Shown here piece by piece: positions 1 through 7,328 of a DNA stretch of 64,000 nucleotides. This DNA is from CAKVOD01 sp964606505 (GTDB taxonomy: Bacteria; Bacillota; Clostridia; Christensenellales; UBA1242). The stretch is from the NCBI GenBank assembly GCA_964606505.1, contig CAZSGM010000002.1, forward strand, positions 138,568 through 202,567, given 5' to 3'. The notes under the pieces were generated by a model. That model was not told where the DNA came from, searched no databases, and was given only the letters and a program-made list of their open reading frames with translations. How positions within the stretch are numbered: position 1 is the first letter of the stretch; each line of letters opens with the position of its first letter. The translations under genes and the position numbers were made by a program.

Positions 1-1
1 G

Positions 2-1792
2 ATGGGGTTTAAGCGGATTGTCTTGTCGCGAGAGGTTACGCTTAACGACATTAGCCTAATTAAGGCGTGGACAAACCTTGAGGTCGAGTACTTTGTGCAA
101 GGGGCACTGTGCGTTTCTTTTTCGGGAAACTGCTATTTTAGCGCGCTTAAGTTTAACAAGAGCGGCAACCGCGGGGCTTGTTTGCAGCCGTGTAGGTTAA
201 AGTATCGTTCAAGCGCGAGGGGAGAGTACAAGTATTTGTTGTCGCCGCGCGACTTGTGTTTGATTAACAGGCTCAAACAGTTGGCAGATATTGGTGTTGA
301 CTCGTTCAAAATTGAGGGTAGAATGCGCAGACCTGCGTATGTTGCGCAAGCGGTGCAGTCGTATAGGAACGCGATTGACTCGGATTACAACGAGGATGTT
401 TGCAAGTTTGAAGAAAACAACTTGAAACGCATTTTTAGTCGCGGAGAGTTTAACGAGGGCGTTTACCTTGATTCAATTCGTGAGCAAAACATCATCAACA
501 AGGAGTTCCAAAACCATCGCGGGATGAGCATTGGGCAGGTCGCCAAAGTTGAGCGCTTTAAGGATATTTTTGCTGTAATGATTGAAACAAAACGCGCAAT
601 CAACAACGGCGACGGCTTGAAGTTTATCGACGAGGGCGGGGATGAACTCAGTATCGGTGTCGGCGGGGTCGAGAAGGTTAGCGACAAACTTTACCGCGTT
701 TACACAAAACGAAGCCCAAATATTGGAGACACGGTTTATAAAACGGTAGATTTCAACTACGAAAGCCAACTTGTCAGCGTTGCGCGCAAATTGCCAATCG
801 ACGCACACTTTGAGGCATACCCAGAAGAAACGGCGAAACTAACCCTCTCTTGTGGGCAAATAAGCGCAAAATGCGAGTCAATGTTTGTTTGCGACACGGC
901 GCAAAACCAAGCACTAACCAAGGAGCGCACGCTGCAAAACATTGACAGGTTTAACGATACGCCGTTTGAACTTAAAAACCTTACTTGCGATTTAGGGAAC
1001 GTGTTTATCCCCGCGTCGAGGCTCAACGAACTTAGGCGTATGTGCGTCGACGCGCTTTACCGCGAGATTGTTAAGACACACGAAAAACCAACACGCAAGC
1101 TAGTAAAAGACTCTGTAAAACCGTTGAAACTAGAGGAAAAGAACACTCAAAACTTTGCAATTATTGAGAGCGCCACCCAAATTGGCGAAGTCGACGCGGA
1201 AACAAATGTTATTTTCGCGCCGCGCACATACGATTTGGAACAAATTAAGGATTGCTTACTTGCGGGGAACGAAAACGGGCACAGTTTTATTTACCTCAAC
1301 CTGCCAAATGTTGCGAACTCACACGATATTCAGAGGATAAAAACCCTGCTTACCGAGATGGGGCAGGAGAACGTAGGGATTGTTGCGAACAACCTTTATG
1401 CGCTTTGTTTTAGCAAATTGGGGTTTAAAACAATTGTTGGTTACCAAATGAATGTTACTAATATGTACACCGCGCAAGTGCTGTTTGATAGGGGCGCGGA
1501 GGCATTTGTTAAATCAATCGAGAGCGACTTGAGTTGCGAACTGGAAATAGGGCACAACTACGTTGGCAAGCCTACGCTTATGACTTTCTGCCACTGTCCG
1601 TACAAAACCGTCTATGATTACAACGCCTGCAATGACTGCGATTTCCACGACGGCCTGTATTACCAGTCAGAGGACTACAACTCGTATTACATTAGACGCA
1701 CACAATGCGCGTCCTGTTATTTTGATTTGGTTTTCAATGAAAAAATCGGGCAACCAACAGGCTGCGACGTCATTGATTTGCGGGAATATTGA
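2..1792 (+). CDS. U32 family peptidase, C-terminal ~596 residues (cut by window start)
   Basis: The reading frame is open to the left edge, so the N-terminus is missing and the first ATG is probably internal. The U32 signature is visible near residues 27-46 (EYFVQGALC, then SGNCYFS), followed by the conserved GACLQPCR and SFKIEGRMR stretches. Downstream is a long extension containing a Cys cluster (CHCPY, CNDCDFH, CASCYFD) near the C-terminus. Established knowledge: U32 proteins such as Bacillus YrrN/YrrO (TrhP) and E. coli RlhA act in prephenate-dependent hydroxylation of tRNA or rRNA, and the late cysteines probably bind an iron-sulfur cluster. Which RNA this member modifies cannot be told. 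A hairpin followed by a T-run lies just after the TGA stop, so this is the last gene of its transcript. Confidence 0.9.
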   Translation: MGFKRIVLSREVTLNDISLIKAWTNLEVEYFVQGALCVSFSGNCYFSALKFNKSGNRGACLQPCRLKYRSSARGEYKYLLSPRDLCLINRLKQLADIGVDSFKIEGRMRRPAYVAQAVQSYRNAIDSDYNEDVCKFEENNLKRIFSRGEFNEGVYLDSIREQNIINKEFQNHRGMSIGQVAKVERFKDIFAVMIETKRAINNGDGLKFIDEGGDELSIGVGGVEKVSDKLYRVYTKRSPNIGDTVYKTVDFNYESQLVSVARKLPIDAHFEAYPEETAKLTLSCGQISAKCESMFVCDTAQNQALTKERTLQNIDRFNDTPFELKNLTCDLGNVFIPASRLNELRRMCVDALYREIVKTHEKPTRKLVKDSVKPLKLEEKNTQNFAIIESATQIGEVDAETNVIFAPRTYDLEQIKDCLLAGNENGHSFIYLNLPNVANSHDIQRIKTLLTEMGQENVGIVANNLYALCFSKLGFKTIVGYQMNVTNMYTAQVLFDRGAEAFVKSIESDLSCELEIGHNYVGKPTLMTFCHCPYKTVYDYNACNDCDFHDGLYYQSEDYNSYYIRRTQCASCYFDLVFNEKIGQPTGCDVIDLREY

Positions 1793-1821
1793 TATAAGAT
1801 GATATTATCTACTTTAATAAA

Positions 1822-1888
1822 AAGGACATCCGAAACTGAAGTGTTACCTATGGGGTTAACTTCAAAACTGGATGCCCTTAATTTTTTG
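1822..1888 (+). terminator. Hairpin terminator after the U32 gene
   Basis: AAGGACATCC (1822-1831) pairs with GGATGCCCTT (1870-1879), allowing a G-U pair, and the inner segments GAAGTG and AACTTC extend the stem. A T6 run follows. The 15-nt segment carrying the T-run (1876-1890) is repeated at 1892-1906. Confidence 0.6.
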
Positions 1889-1930
1889 CGTCCTTAATTT
1901 TTTGCGAAATGATAAATGTTGACGTTCAGA

Positions 1931-1972
1931 TAACTAAATAATATTGAGGGGTAACTAAATAATATTGAGGGG
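1931..1972. repeat. Perfect 21-nt tandem duplication
   Basis: The 21-nt unit at 1931-1951, starting TAACTAAATAA and ending TTGAGGGG, is repeated without change at 1952-1972. It lies between the U32 terminator and the end of the minus-strand gene. No function is evident. A recent slippage duplication is the simplest reading. Confidence 0.9.
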
Positions 1973-1984
1973 CAGGGTGCGCGA

Positions 1985-2419
1985 TTAGTCCATATCTTTG
2001 CTTGCGTTGGCGACTATGTTGTATAGTTCGTTGTTAGTCTCGAAACGCTGCAAGTGGTAGCAACGCCCCTCATAAAGCCCGTCGTGGTGCCTAATTAGCG
2101 TGTAGCCGTATTGGTTTTCGCCAAGTTTAAGCACGAGTGAGTCGAACGGCATTTCGTTGTGGAGCATTGTTCCGTCAAACAAAAACTCAACAAACAAACC
2201 ACTTTTCATTTCCTCGACTGTTTCGTTGTGGAGCGAAACGTAGTAGGCGGGCATTTCGTATCCGTTGTTGCAGTCAATCTCCCACTGTCTAACGATTTCG
2301 TTAAACTCGGGGGAGCCTTTTTCGATGAACTTTGTTTTTCCGTCTTTGTAGATTTTAATTTTGCCGCATTCGTCAAAGATTGCGTTGATTTGGTCGAATA
2401 AAAAGTTATGAATTGCCAT
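1985..2419 (-). CDS. Hypothetical protein, 144 aa
   Basis: The ATG (complement of 2417-2419) is preceded at good spacing by GAGGAG. The product is a soluble acidic protein with no signal peptide or membrane segment. It has an N-terminal helix-like stretch (NFLFDQINAIFDE) and a C-terminal half rich in aromatic beta-strand-like segments (YGYTLIRHHDGLYEGRCYHL). I do not recognise the family. It reads toward the U32 gene and stands alone, with about 317 nt upstream. The strong ribosome binding site and unbroken length support it being real. Confidence 0.7.
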   Translation of the reverse strand: MAIHNFLFDQINAIFDECGKIKIYKDGKTKFIEKGSPEFNEIVRQWEIDCNNGYEMPAYYVSLHNETVEEMKSGLFVEFLFDGTMLHNEMPFDSLVLKLGENQYGYTLIRHHDGLYEGRCYHLQRFETNNELYNIVANASKDMD

Positions 2420-2736
2420 ACTAACTCCTCGTTTTCCATAATAACTTCCTGTTTAATGTTTTCCAAAATTGTTATTTTTATATTTATTTTTATAGGTTTA
2501 TTGATTAAATTCTTTTGATTGCGCCATTTACTTTGGGCTTTATTGATTTTTCATCAGAAGCAAAAGCAAATACTAGCCAATAATTGCTTTGCTGCTTGCA
2601 CCCCGCAGTTGGGGTAGGGCTTGCAAATTGCTTTGAATTAAAATAAAGTATACAATGTCTAATAATATTTAGTTTAAAACCCCAAACAAATGTTGGGGTT
2701 TAATAACAAATGACTGTTTTTAATGTAACAATATAA
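2420..2736. other. Intergenic region, 317 nt
   Basis: It lies between two minus-strand genes. It contains the terminator of the downstream-oriented zinc peptidase gene (about 2675-2702) and a small G/C hairpin, CACCCC against GGGGTA, near 2599-2616. No open reading frame or RNA gene is recognised. Confidence 0.5.
2675..2702 (-). terminator. Terminator of the zinc peptidase gene at 2737
   Basis: TAAAACCCCAA and TTGGGGTTTA form a stem of about 9-10 bp around a short loop, 35 nt past the minus-strand stop. The T-tail on the minus strand is short, so efficiency may be modest. Confidence 0.5.
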
Positions 2737-3456
2737 TCATTCTCGACTAAGGAAAATAACCATAACAAATCTAAGTAATTCCAAAAGTGAAACTACAAAT
2801 GCTGCAACGTAAGTGAGCGCCGCAGATTTTAGCACAGCGCGCGCACCGCTCAATTCTGCCGAATTTAGGAAGTCGCCGTCCTCAAGTAGGCGTAACGCGC
2901 GGCTAGATGCGTTAAATTCGACGGGCAGCGTAATCAAGTTGAGTAACAACGATAGCGCGTAAAAACCAACGCCTACGCCCAAGAAAATGAGCCCAAGCGT
3001 GCCACCTGTCGAGGCAAACGCCCCGAGCAAAATGCCGACTATAACCATAGGCCACAGCAACGTGCTAGCGATGTTTGTTATAGGAACCAACACTTGCCTA
3101 AAGCCCAAGAAAAAGTATTTTTCTTTCTTTTGAATAGCGTGCCCAACCTCGTGCATCGCAACGCCAAGTGCCGCAACCGAAGTCGAGTCGTAAACATCTT
3201 CAGACAGGGCAATGTATTTCTTTTTTGGATGATAGTGGTCGGTCAAAAAACCTTTTTCCTTGCGCAACTCAATCTCTTGCAACCCCGCGCTGTCGAGAAC
3301 CGCGCGCGCAAGTTGAGAAGCGGTTATGCCTTTTTCATTAGGAATTTGGCTGTAAGTCTTAAATGTTTTAGAAACCTTAATCTGAGCGTAAATACCCAGC
3401 ACAATGCCGGGGATAATCATAATGCCCAAAAGGTAATATAAAATAATAAATGGCAT
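2737..3456 (-). CDS. Zinc metallopeptidase, YugP/neutral zinc peptidase-2 type
   Basis: The 239-residue membrane protein starts at an ATG preceded by AAGGAG. It has an N-terminal membrane segment (about residues 3-25), a cytoplasmic region ending in the HEXXH zinc motif HEVGH (residues 102-106), then two or three further hydrophobic segments (about 120-195) and a C-terminal hydrophobic stretch. This order and length match the YugP family (Pfam Zn_peptidase_2) of Firmicutes membrane proteins, whose substrates are largely unknown. A glutamate for the third zinc ligand may lie in the PVEFNASSRA segment, a conserved family block. A divergent paralogue is encoded immediately upstream on the same strand, 264 nt away. 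Protease activity is inferred from the motif only. Confidence 0.88.
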   Translation of the reverse strand: MPFIILYYLLGIMIIPGIVLGIYAQIKVSKTFKTYSQIPNEKGITASQLARAVLDSAGLQEIELRKEKGFLTDHYHPKKKYIALSEDVYDSTSVAALGVAMHEVGHAIQKKEKYFFLGFRQVLVPITNIASTLLWPMVIVGILLGAFASTGGTLGLIFLGVGVGFYALSLLLNLITLPVEFNASSRALRLLEDGDFLNSAELSGARAVLKSAALTYVAAFVVSLLELLRFVMVIFLSRE

Positions 3457-3494
3457 ATTTAACTCCTTGTTTTATTTTATGCTTTCGATAAATT

Positions 3495-3500
3495 ATTATA
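3495..3500 (-). promoter_or_regulatory. Extended -10 promoter element for the first zinc peptidase gene
   Basis: On the minus strand the sequence reads TGC followed by TATAAT about 40 nt before the start codon. The -35 region is weak (TTAATT-like), so this would rely on the extended -10. Confidence 0.45.
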
Positions 3501-3720
3501 GCATAGTTTTTGAAAAAATTAAAGTAAATTGCATTATTTTTAGTAAAATATAAACTTTTGGTTGCAGCAATTTGTGGTAAATGAATGTGCGCCCAATAAA
3601 AATGAATGTTTTTGCAACAAAATATGTGTTTTAGTTGAATGTACGCATTTTTCTTGGGGCTGAAGTTTTGCAGTTTAAGTAATTTGTGTAAAGTTAAAAA
3701 GTTTGGTAAAATTGCAAGCG

Positions 3721-4446
3721 TTAGCGTTTCCCGAACAAGAAGCGCACAAACAGGTAAGGTCCCTCAAATAGCGACGCTACGTAAGTAAAACCTGCCGCGC
3801 GCAAAAGGCGTTTGACCTCGCGCAACTCCTTGCCCTTAATGCCGACGTGCTTTTTAAGGAAAACCTTTGCGTTATGCGACGCGCCAAACTCAAGTGGGAT
3901 AAGAAACACTTTCATAAGTATGGTAACTAGCAGCGCAAACAGTCCGACGTAAATCATAATTTCGCCAATAACATTGAGTTCAAACGGAATTATCCAAATA
4001 ATTGTCCCCAAAATGACGAGGGGAAGGAACAATCCCGAGAAAAACCTGTTCAATTTTTGCAAAAAGCAGCAAATCGCAAACAAAATGCTGTTGTTGTATC
4101 TCTGCATTGAGTGTCCAAACTCGTGTCCCGCAATCGCAAGCGAAGCAACGCTTGTGCCGTAAAATATGTCCTCTTTTAATATGATGCGGTCGTTTGCGTA
4201 GTCGTAGCAGTCCTCGGTTTTTTCGCCTGCCAAATATATTTTCGTACGTTGATTAAATTTTTTAATCCCCCACGCAATAACTTCGTAGGTGTACGCGTTG
4301 GTTGAGTTCTCAACCCTTATTAGCCGCTCTTTTGTGCGGTAAAAAATGCCGTGCGCCGTTGCTGCGATGATTATTCCGACCGTAAATATGCCAATTACTA
4401 TCAAACTGATAATAAACAGCGGGTCATTAACTAAATCTTCAAACAT
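3721..4446 (-). CDS. Second zinc metallopeptidase, divergent YugP-like paralogue
   Basis: The 241-residue protein has the same design as its downstream neighbour: a membrane segment at about residues 10-32, HEXXH as HEFGH (residues 108-112), hydrophobic segments at about 120-175, and the conserved block PLEFGASHNAKVFL in the place of PVEFNASSRALRLL. The C-terminal AAGFTYVASL also mirrors AALTYVAAF in the paralogue. Sequence identity is low outside these blocks, so the duplication is old. The ATG is preceded by GGAG at 5 nt. A TATAAT lies about 25 nt upstream, so the gene probably has its own promoter. The substrate is unknown. Confidence 0.82.
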   Translation of the reverse strand: MFEDLVNDPLFIISLIVIGIFTVGIIIAATAHGIFYRTKERLIRVENSTNAYTYEVIAWGIKKFNQRTKIYLAGEKTEDCYDYANDRIILKEDIFYGTSVASLAIAGHEFGHSMQRYNNSILFAICCFLQKLNRFFSGLFLPLVILGTIIWIIPFELNVIGEIMIYVGLFALLVTILMKVFLIPLEFGASHNAKVFLKKHVGIKGKELREVKRLLRAAGFTYVASLFEGPYLFVRFLFGKR

Positions 4447-4891
4447 AATACTCCATCTCTTATATTATAACAAAAAAGTTGTTTAATAGCAAATATTTAT
4501 ATAAAAAACCTCGTAAATGTGCAAAATTTTGTGTTTTTTAGTATTTTTTTACCATTTGCTTGCTTGTTGACAATTTTTTAGTCGCGCTTGTTTATTAGTT
4601 TATAAGGTTTCACTCTCATTGCGTTTTCAAGTTGCGCGCGCGTTGCATTTTTAAGCCGCATACTCATTACGTTTGCAAAAGCTAGCGTTCATTGTGCTTT
4701 CAAAGTTGCGCACGCGTTTTTTCTAATGTTGTGCTCGCGTTGTTTTTTAGACTATGAGTTCTTGCATTTTTTTAAAGTAGTCTATTTATCAAGGAGAATT
4801 TTTGCAAAATTTGAAAAACTTAGCAAGTTGCAATAAAATTTCTGCCTGTCATAATGGAATTAAAGAAAACATATATTTTAAAGAGGTTTAT
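4447..4891. other. Intergenic region between divergent genes, 445 nt
   Basis: It holds the promoter of the minus-strand zinc peptidase near 4467 (TATAAT on the minus strand). It also has an imperfect direct repeat: CATTGCGTTTTCAAGTTGCG at about 4618 and CATTGTGCTTTCAAAGTTGCG at about 4690, each followed by a CGCG-rich stretch. No RNA gene is recognised. Confidence 0.5.
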
Positions 4892-5893
4892 ATGAAAACT
4901 ATAATAATTCGCGCGCAGTTTGAGTGTTTAGTACAAAAAGACGGGCAGACGCTGGGGCTAATTGAGAGTGAGGAGCAGCAACTAAAGGTTGCGGGCGGTA
5001 GTAGTTTTGTGCTGACTTTTTTTCCACTTAATAACTTTGAGAGTTTGCCGTACTCGTGCAAGGTGAGTGTTGAGGAGGGCGAAGTTTTGGTAAGCGCAAA
5101 ATGTTGTGTGGTGATAAAACTCCCGTATGAGTGTTACGAGGTGGTGTTTTTCCCTTATTTAATTAAGCCGCTTGAGAGGATGGTGGAGGTTAGCAAGGTT
5201 GTCAGTTCGCAGTATTCAAATTTTGATGTGCGCATTGAGCGGGACGGCGGGGCGCAGAATGTTAGACAGACGCTCGAGATTTATGAGAAGGGCAGCAGGG
5301 TTTTTAACTATAAACTCGGTAGCGTCGTTGAAAATTGCGAGATAACGAGCAGGTTTATCGGCGACGCGTTTGTTATTGTCGTAAGCGGCAGCGTTGAAGA
5401 TTACGAGTACGCGCTGTTTGTTGTCGCGAACGGGGGCAAAATCGAGGAAACGCTTGAGTTGCTGTGCCACAAAATTGAAGTGGGGCAAAGCGACATTAAA
5501 ACGCTTACAAAGTGTTTTGACATCAACAAACACGGTAAGGTTAGCGTTTACTCGGTGGAAAAATCAAAGTTTACAAAGAAAGATGAGTATCTGGTTAATA
5601 TTCGCGAGAATGTTAAAATTGTTCCTGCGGTGGTGCCGTTTGCGTTCTTTGAAAGTTTAAAACTTGGCGACGTCAAACTTGCGCGCTCCTATTTGTCAGA
5701 CTCCCTTAATGGCGGTATAGACGACGCACACCTAAAAGCATACTTCGGCGACTTTGTCGACATACGCCAAAACAACATAAACGACTCAAAAGCGGTCATT
5801 TTAATTTATAAAAATGGTAACAATTTTTGTGGGAAGCTTTGCAAAATTACTATGGCGGGGGATAAGATTGACAACTTTGATTTGTTCGACTAA
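4892..5893 (+). CDS. Hypothetical protein, 333 aa
   Basis: I place the start at the ATG at 4892, which has AAAGAGG eight nt upstream. The frame runs further up to a TTG without a ribosome binding site. The product is soluble, with no signal peptide. It is rich in beta-strand-like segments over residues 1-270. A C-terminal domain of about 95 residues begins near FAFFESLKLGDVKLA and resembles small cystatin/NTF2-like folds only in general character. I do not recognise the family. A short gap of 71 nt separates it from the next gene on the same strand. A TATAAT-like sequence at 5913 in that gap suggests the next gene has its own promoter. Confidence 0.7.
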   Translation: MKTIIIRAQFECLVQKDGQTLGLIESEEQQLKVAGGSSFVLTFFPLNNFESLPYSCKVSVEEGEVLVSAKCCVVIKLPYECYEVVFFPYLIKPLERMVEVSKVVSSQYSNFDVRIERDGGAQNVRQTLEIYEKGSRVFNYKLGSVVENCEITSRFIGDAFVIVVSGSVEDYEYALFVVANGGKIEETLELLCHKIEVGQSDIKTLTKCFDINKHGKVSVYSVEKSKFTKKDEYLVNIRENVKIVPAVVPFAFFESLKLGDVKLARSYLSDSLNGGIDDAHLKAYFGDFVDIRQNNINDSKAVILIYKNGNNFCGKLCKITMAGDKIDNFDLFD

Positions 5894-5964
5894 CATGTAA
5901 CTTTTCGCTTATTATAATGTATATATAGTTGTTTAATGGCAATAATCACCCAAGAGGTGAAATT

Positions 5965-7080
5965 ATGATAGACGACAAAAACGACCGTATGCAAAAGCGC
6001 GTAGCCGAACTTTTTGAGTACGTGCAAAAGACAGATAAAGCAAACATCCCGAGGCTAAAGGCGTTCACAAACTTTGCAAATAAACACAACCTAAAGTGCG
6101 AAACAATCCGCAACTTGTATTACACTTCTGTCAAGCAATATAAGTTAAACAACCTCTTTAAAATCGGCAAGTGCAACCACTTTGAAGAGGATGAATTAAA
6201 ACAAATTTTGCAGCGTCTTGTGCAAGAAATAAACAAAACGAACTCTGTAAGAAAGGCGTGCTACAACCTAAGTAACGGCGACGCAAAACTAATGTTGCGC
6301 CTCCAAAATAAATATAGAAGCGTGTTAAAAAACGAGCCACAACTACTAATTGAAATGGGGCTAAAATGCGACGAAAAAACTTCTAACAAAAGCGAAAAAT
6401 CAGCAAATTATAACGCAAAAATTGACATAGAAAAAACGTCAAAAAATCTCGCAAAATTTCTCGATGAAAACAGTTTGCAAAATACGAAAAAGCACATTAT
6501 AAGTGCTAAAAATGATAGCATACCTGCAAAAACAAGCAGTATACCTGCAAATTTTGCCAATTTTACAACCAATTGTGAAGTTAGTAAAAAATGCTCAAAA
6601 AATGAGGAAAATAATAACAAAAAAACAAACAAAAACATTAATATTTTTTCAAATATTTCTTGCGGAATTCCAAATGAAAATAATGTGAGCGAAGGAAAAG
6701 TTTTGCGTATGCCAAAATCGCAAACACTTTCAGATTCCGACATTAACAATTTGTTTATGGGACTTGTAAAAATGGTGAAGCGCAACGCACTTGAAGCCGC
6801 GCCGCAAAACCTAAAAATGGAGTGCGAACTTGCAAACTCCAATTTGCAGCAAACGATTGCAAGACTCGGCGCCAGCACTCGAAAACTTGAAATCATAAAA
6901 AACGAAAACCAAGCCCTCAAGAAAAAACTGGACGAGTCGCAAAAATTACTCGAAGCAACTCGAAGTGAGTTTGTTGACCTAATTAACAGGATTGATAAAA
7001 CGGGGCACATCGGGCAGTTGAAAGATTTTTTGAAAAAATACAAATCGCGGGAGAGTTCCATCCAAACTTACGATAACTAA
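5965..7080 (+). CDS. Hypothetical protein with two N-terminal helical domains and a C-terminal coiled coil
   Basis: The ATG at 5965 is preceded by AAGAGGTG. The 371-residue product has three parts. Residues ~8-60 and ~70-120 form two helix-turn-helix-like units with tryptophan-free Myb-like spacing (AFTNFANKHNLKCETIRNLY; TNSVRKACYNLSNGDAKLML). A low-complexity Lys/Asn/Ser linker follows (~130-250). The last ~100 residues are a predicted coiled coil (LEIIKNENQALKKKLDES). The layout suggests a DNA-binding or scaffold protein of the sort seen in Clostridia, but no function is established. The linker contains a tandem peptide repeat, NDSIPAKTSSIPAN, that recurs in two unrelated proteins of this window. 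A strong terminator follows. Confidence 0.72.
   Translation: MIDDKNDRMQKRVAELFEYVQKTDKANIPRLKAFTNFANKHNLKCETIRNLYYTSVKQYKLNNLFKIGKCNHFEEDELKQILQRLVQEINKTNSVRKACYNLSNGDAKLMLRLQNKYRSVLKNEPQLLIEMGLKCDEKTSNKSEKSANYNAKIDIEKTSKNLAKFLDENSLQNTKKHIISAKNDSIPAKTSSIPANFANFTTNCEVSKKCSKNEENNNKKTNKNINIFSNISCGIPNENNVSEGKVLRMPKSQTLSDSDINNLFMGLVKMVKRNALEAAPQNLKMECELANSNLQQTIARLGASTRKLEIIKNENQALKKKLDESQKLLEATRSEFVDLINRIDKTGHIGQLKDFLKKYKSRESSIQTYDN
6512..6552 (+). repeat. SIPA-type coding repeat, copy A (two units)
   Basis: Two ~21-nt units encode KNDSIPAK and TSSIPAN. The nucleotide core AGCATACCTGCAAA / AGTATACCTGCAAA matches copies near 22795-22845 and 61083-61125 in other genes, in the same reading frame. 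Confidence 0.75.
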
Positions 7081-7122
7081 CTTTAGGTGGACACGCTTTA
7101 ACTAAATAAAGAAAACTTACGC

Positions 7123-7147
7123 AGGCAACCCCACGGGGTGCCTTTTT
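7123..7147 (+). terminator. Intrinsic terminator
   Basis: GGCAACCCC pairs with GGGGTGCC, with one bulged A, and is followed by T5. It ends the transcript of the 5965-7080 gene. Confidence 0.8.
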
Positions 7148-7197
7148 AGTTAGTAGTTTTTTTGCCAATGAAAAAGTCGCGCAGGGGGTCAATCTAA

Positions 7198-7227
7198 TTG
7201 ACTTTATATGTCGAATTTTGGTAAACT
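7198..7227 (+). promoter_or_regulatory. SigA-type promoter of the giant fibronectin-III-like gene
   Basis: TTGACT, an 18-nt spacer, then TAAACT. The same GGTAAACTAA -10 context occurs in both poly-G cassettes at the right of the window. About 95 nt of leader separate it from the start codon; the leader contains GTAAAC and GTTTAC arms that could pair. Confidence 0.55.
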
Positions 7228-7328
7228 AAAGGAGTAATATAAAAATATTTATTTTTATAAGTTTTGGTTTACAATTAATAAATTTGCGCAAAATAAATTA
7301 TCGTTTTGCCAAACTAAAGAGGTTAATT

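Noticed and set aside
4560..4740. A tRNA or small structured RNA in the GC-richer gap
   Set aside because: No cloverleaf, CCA end or T-arm consensus could be found; only loose direct repeats.
6408..7061. A 217-residue hydrophobic minus-strand frame
   Set aside because: It is the complement of the Lys/Asn-rich linker and coiled coil of the plus-strand gene; the hydrophobicity is a by-product of AAA codons read as TTT.
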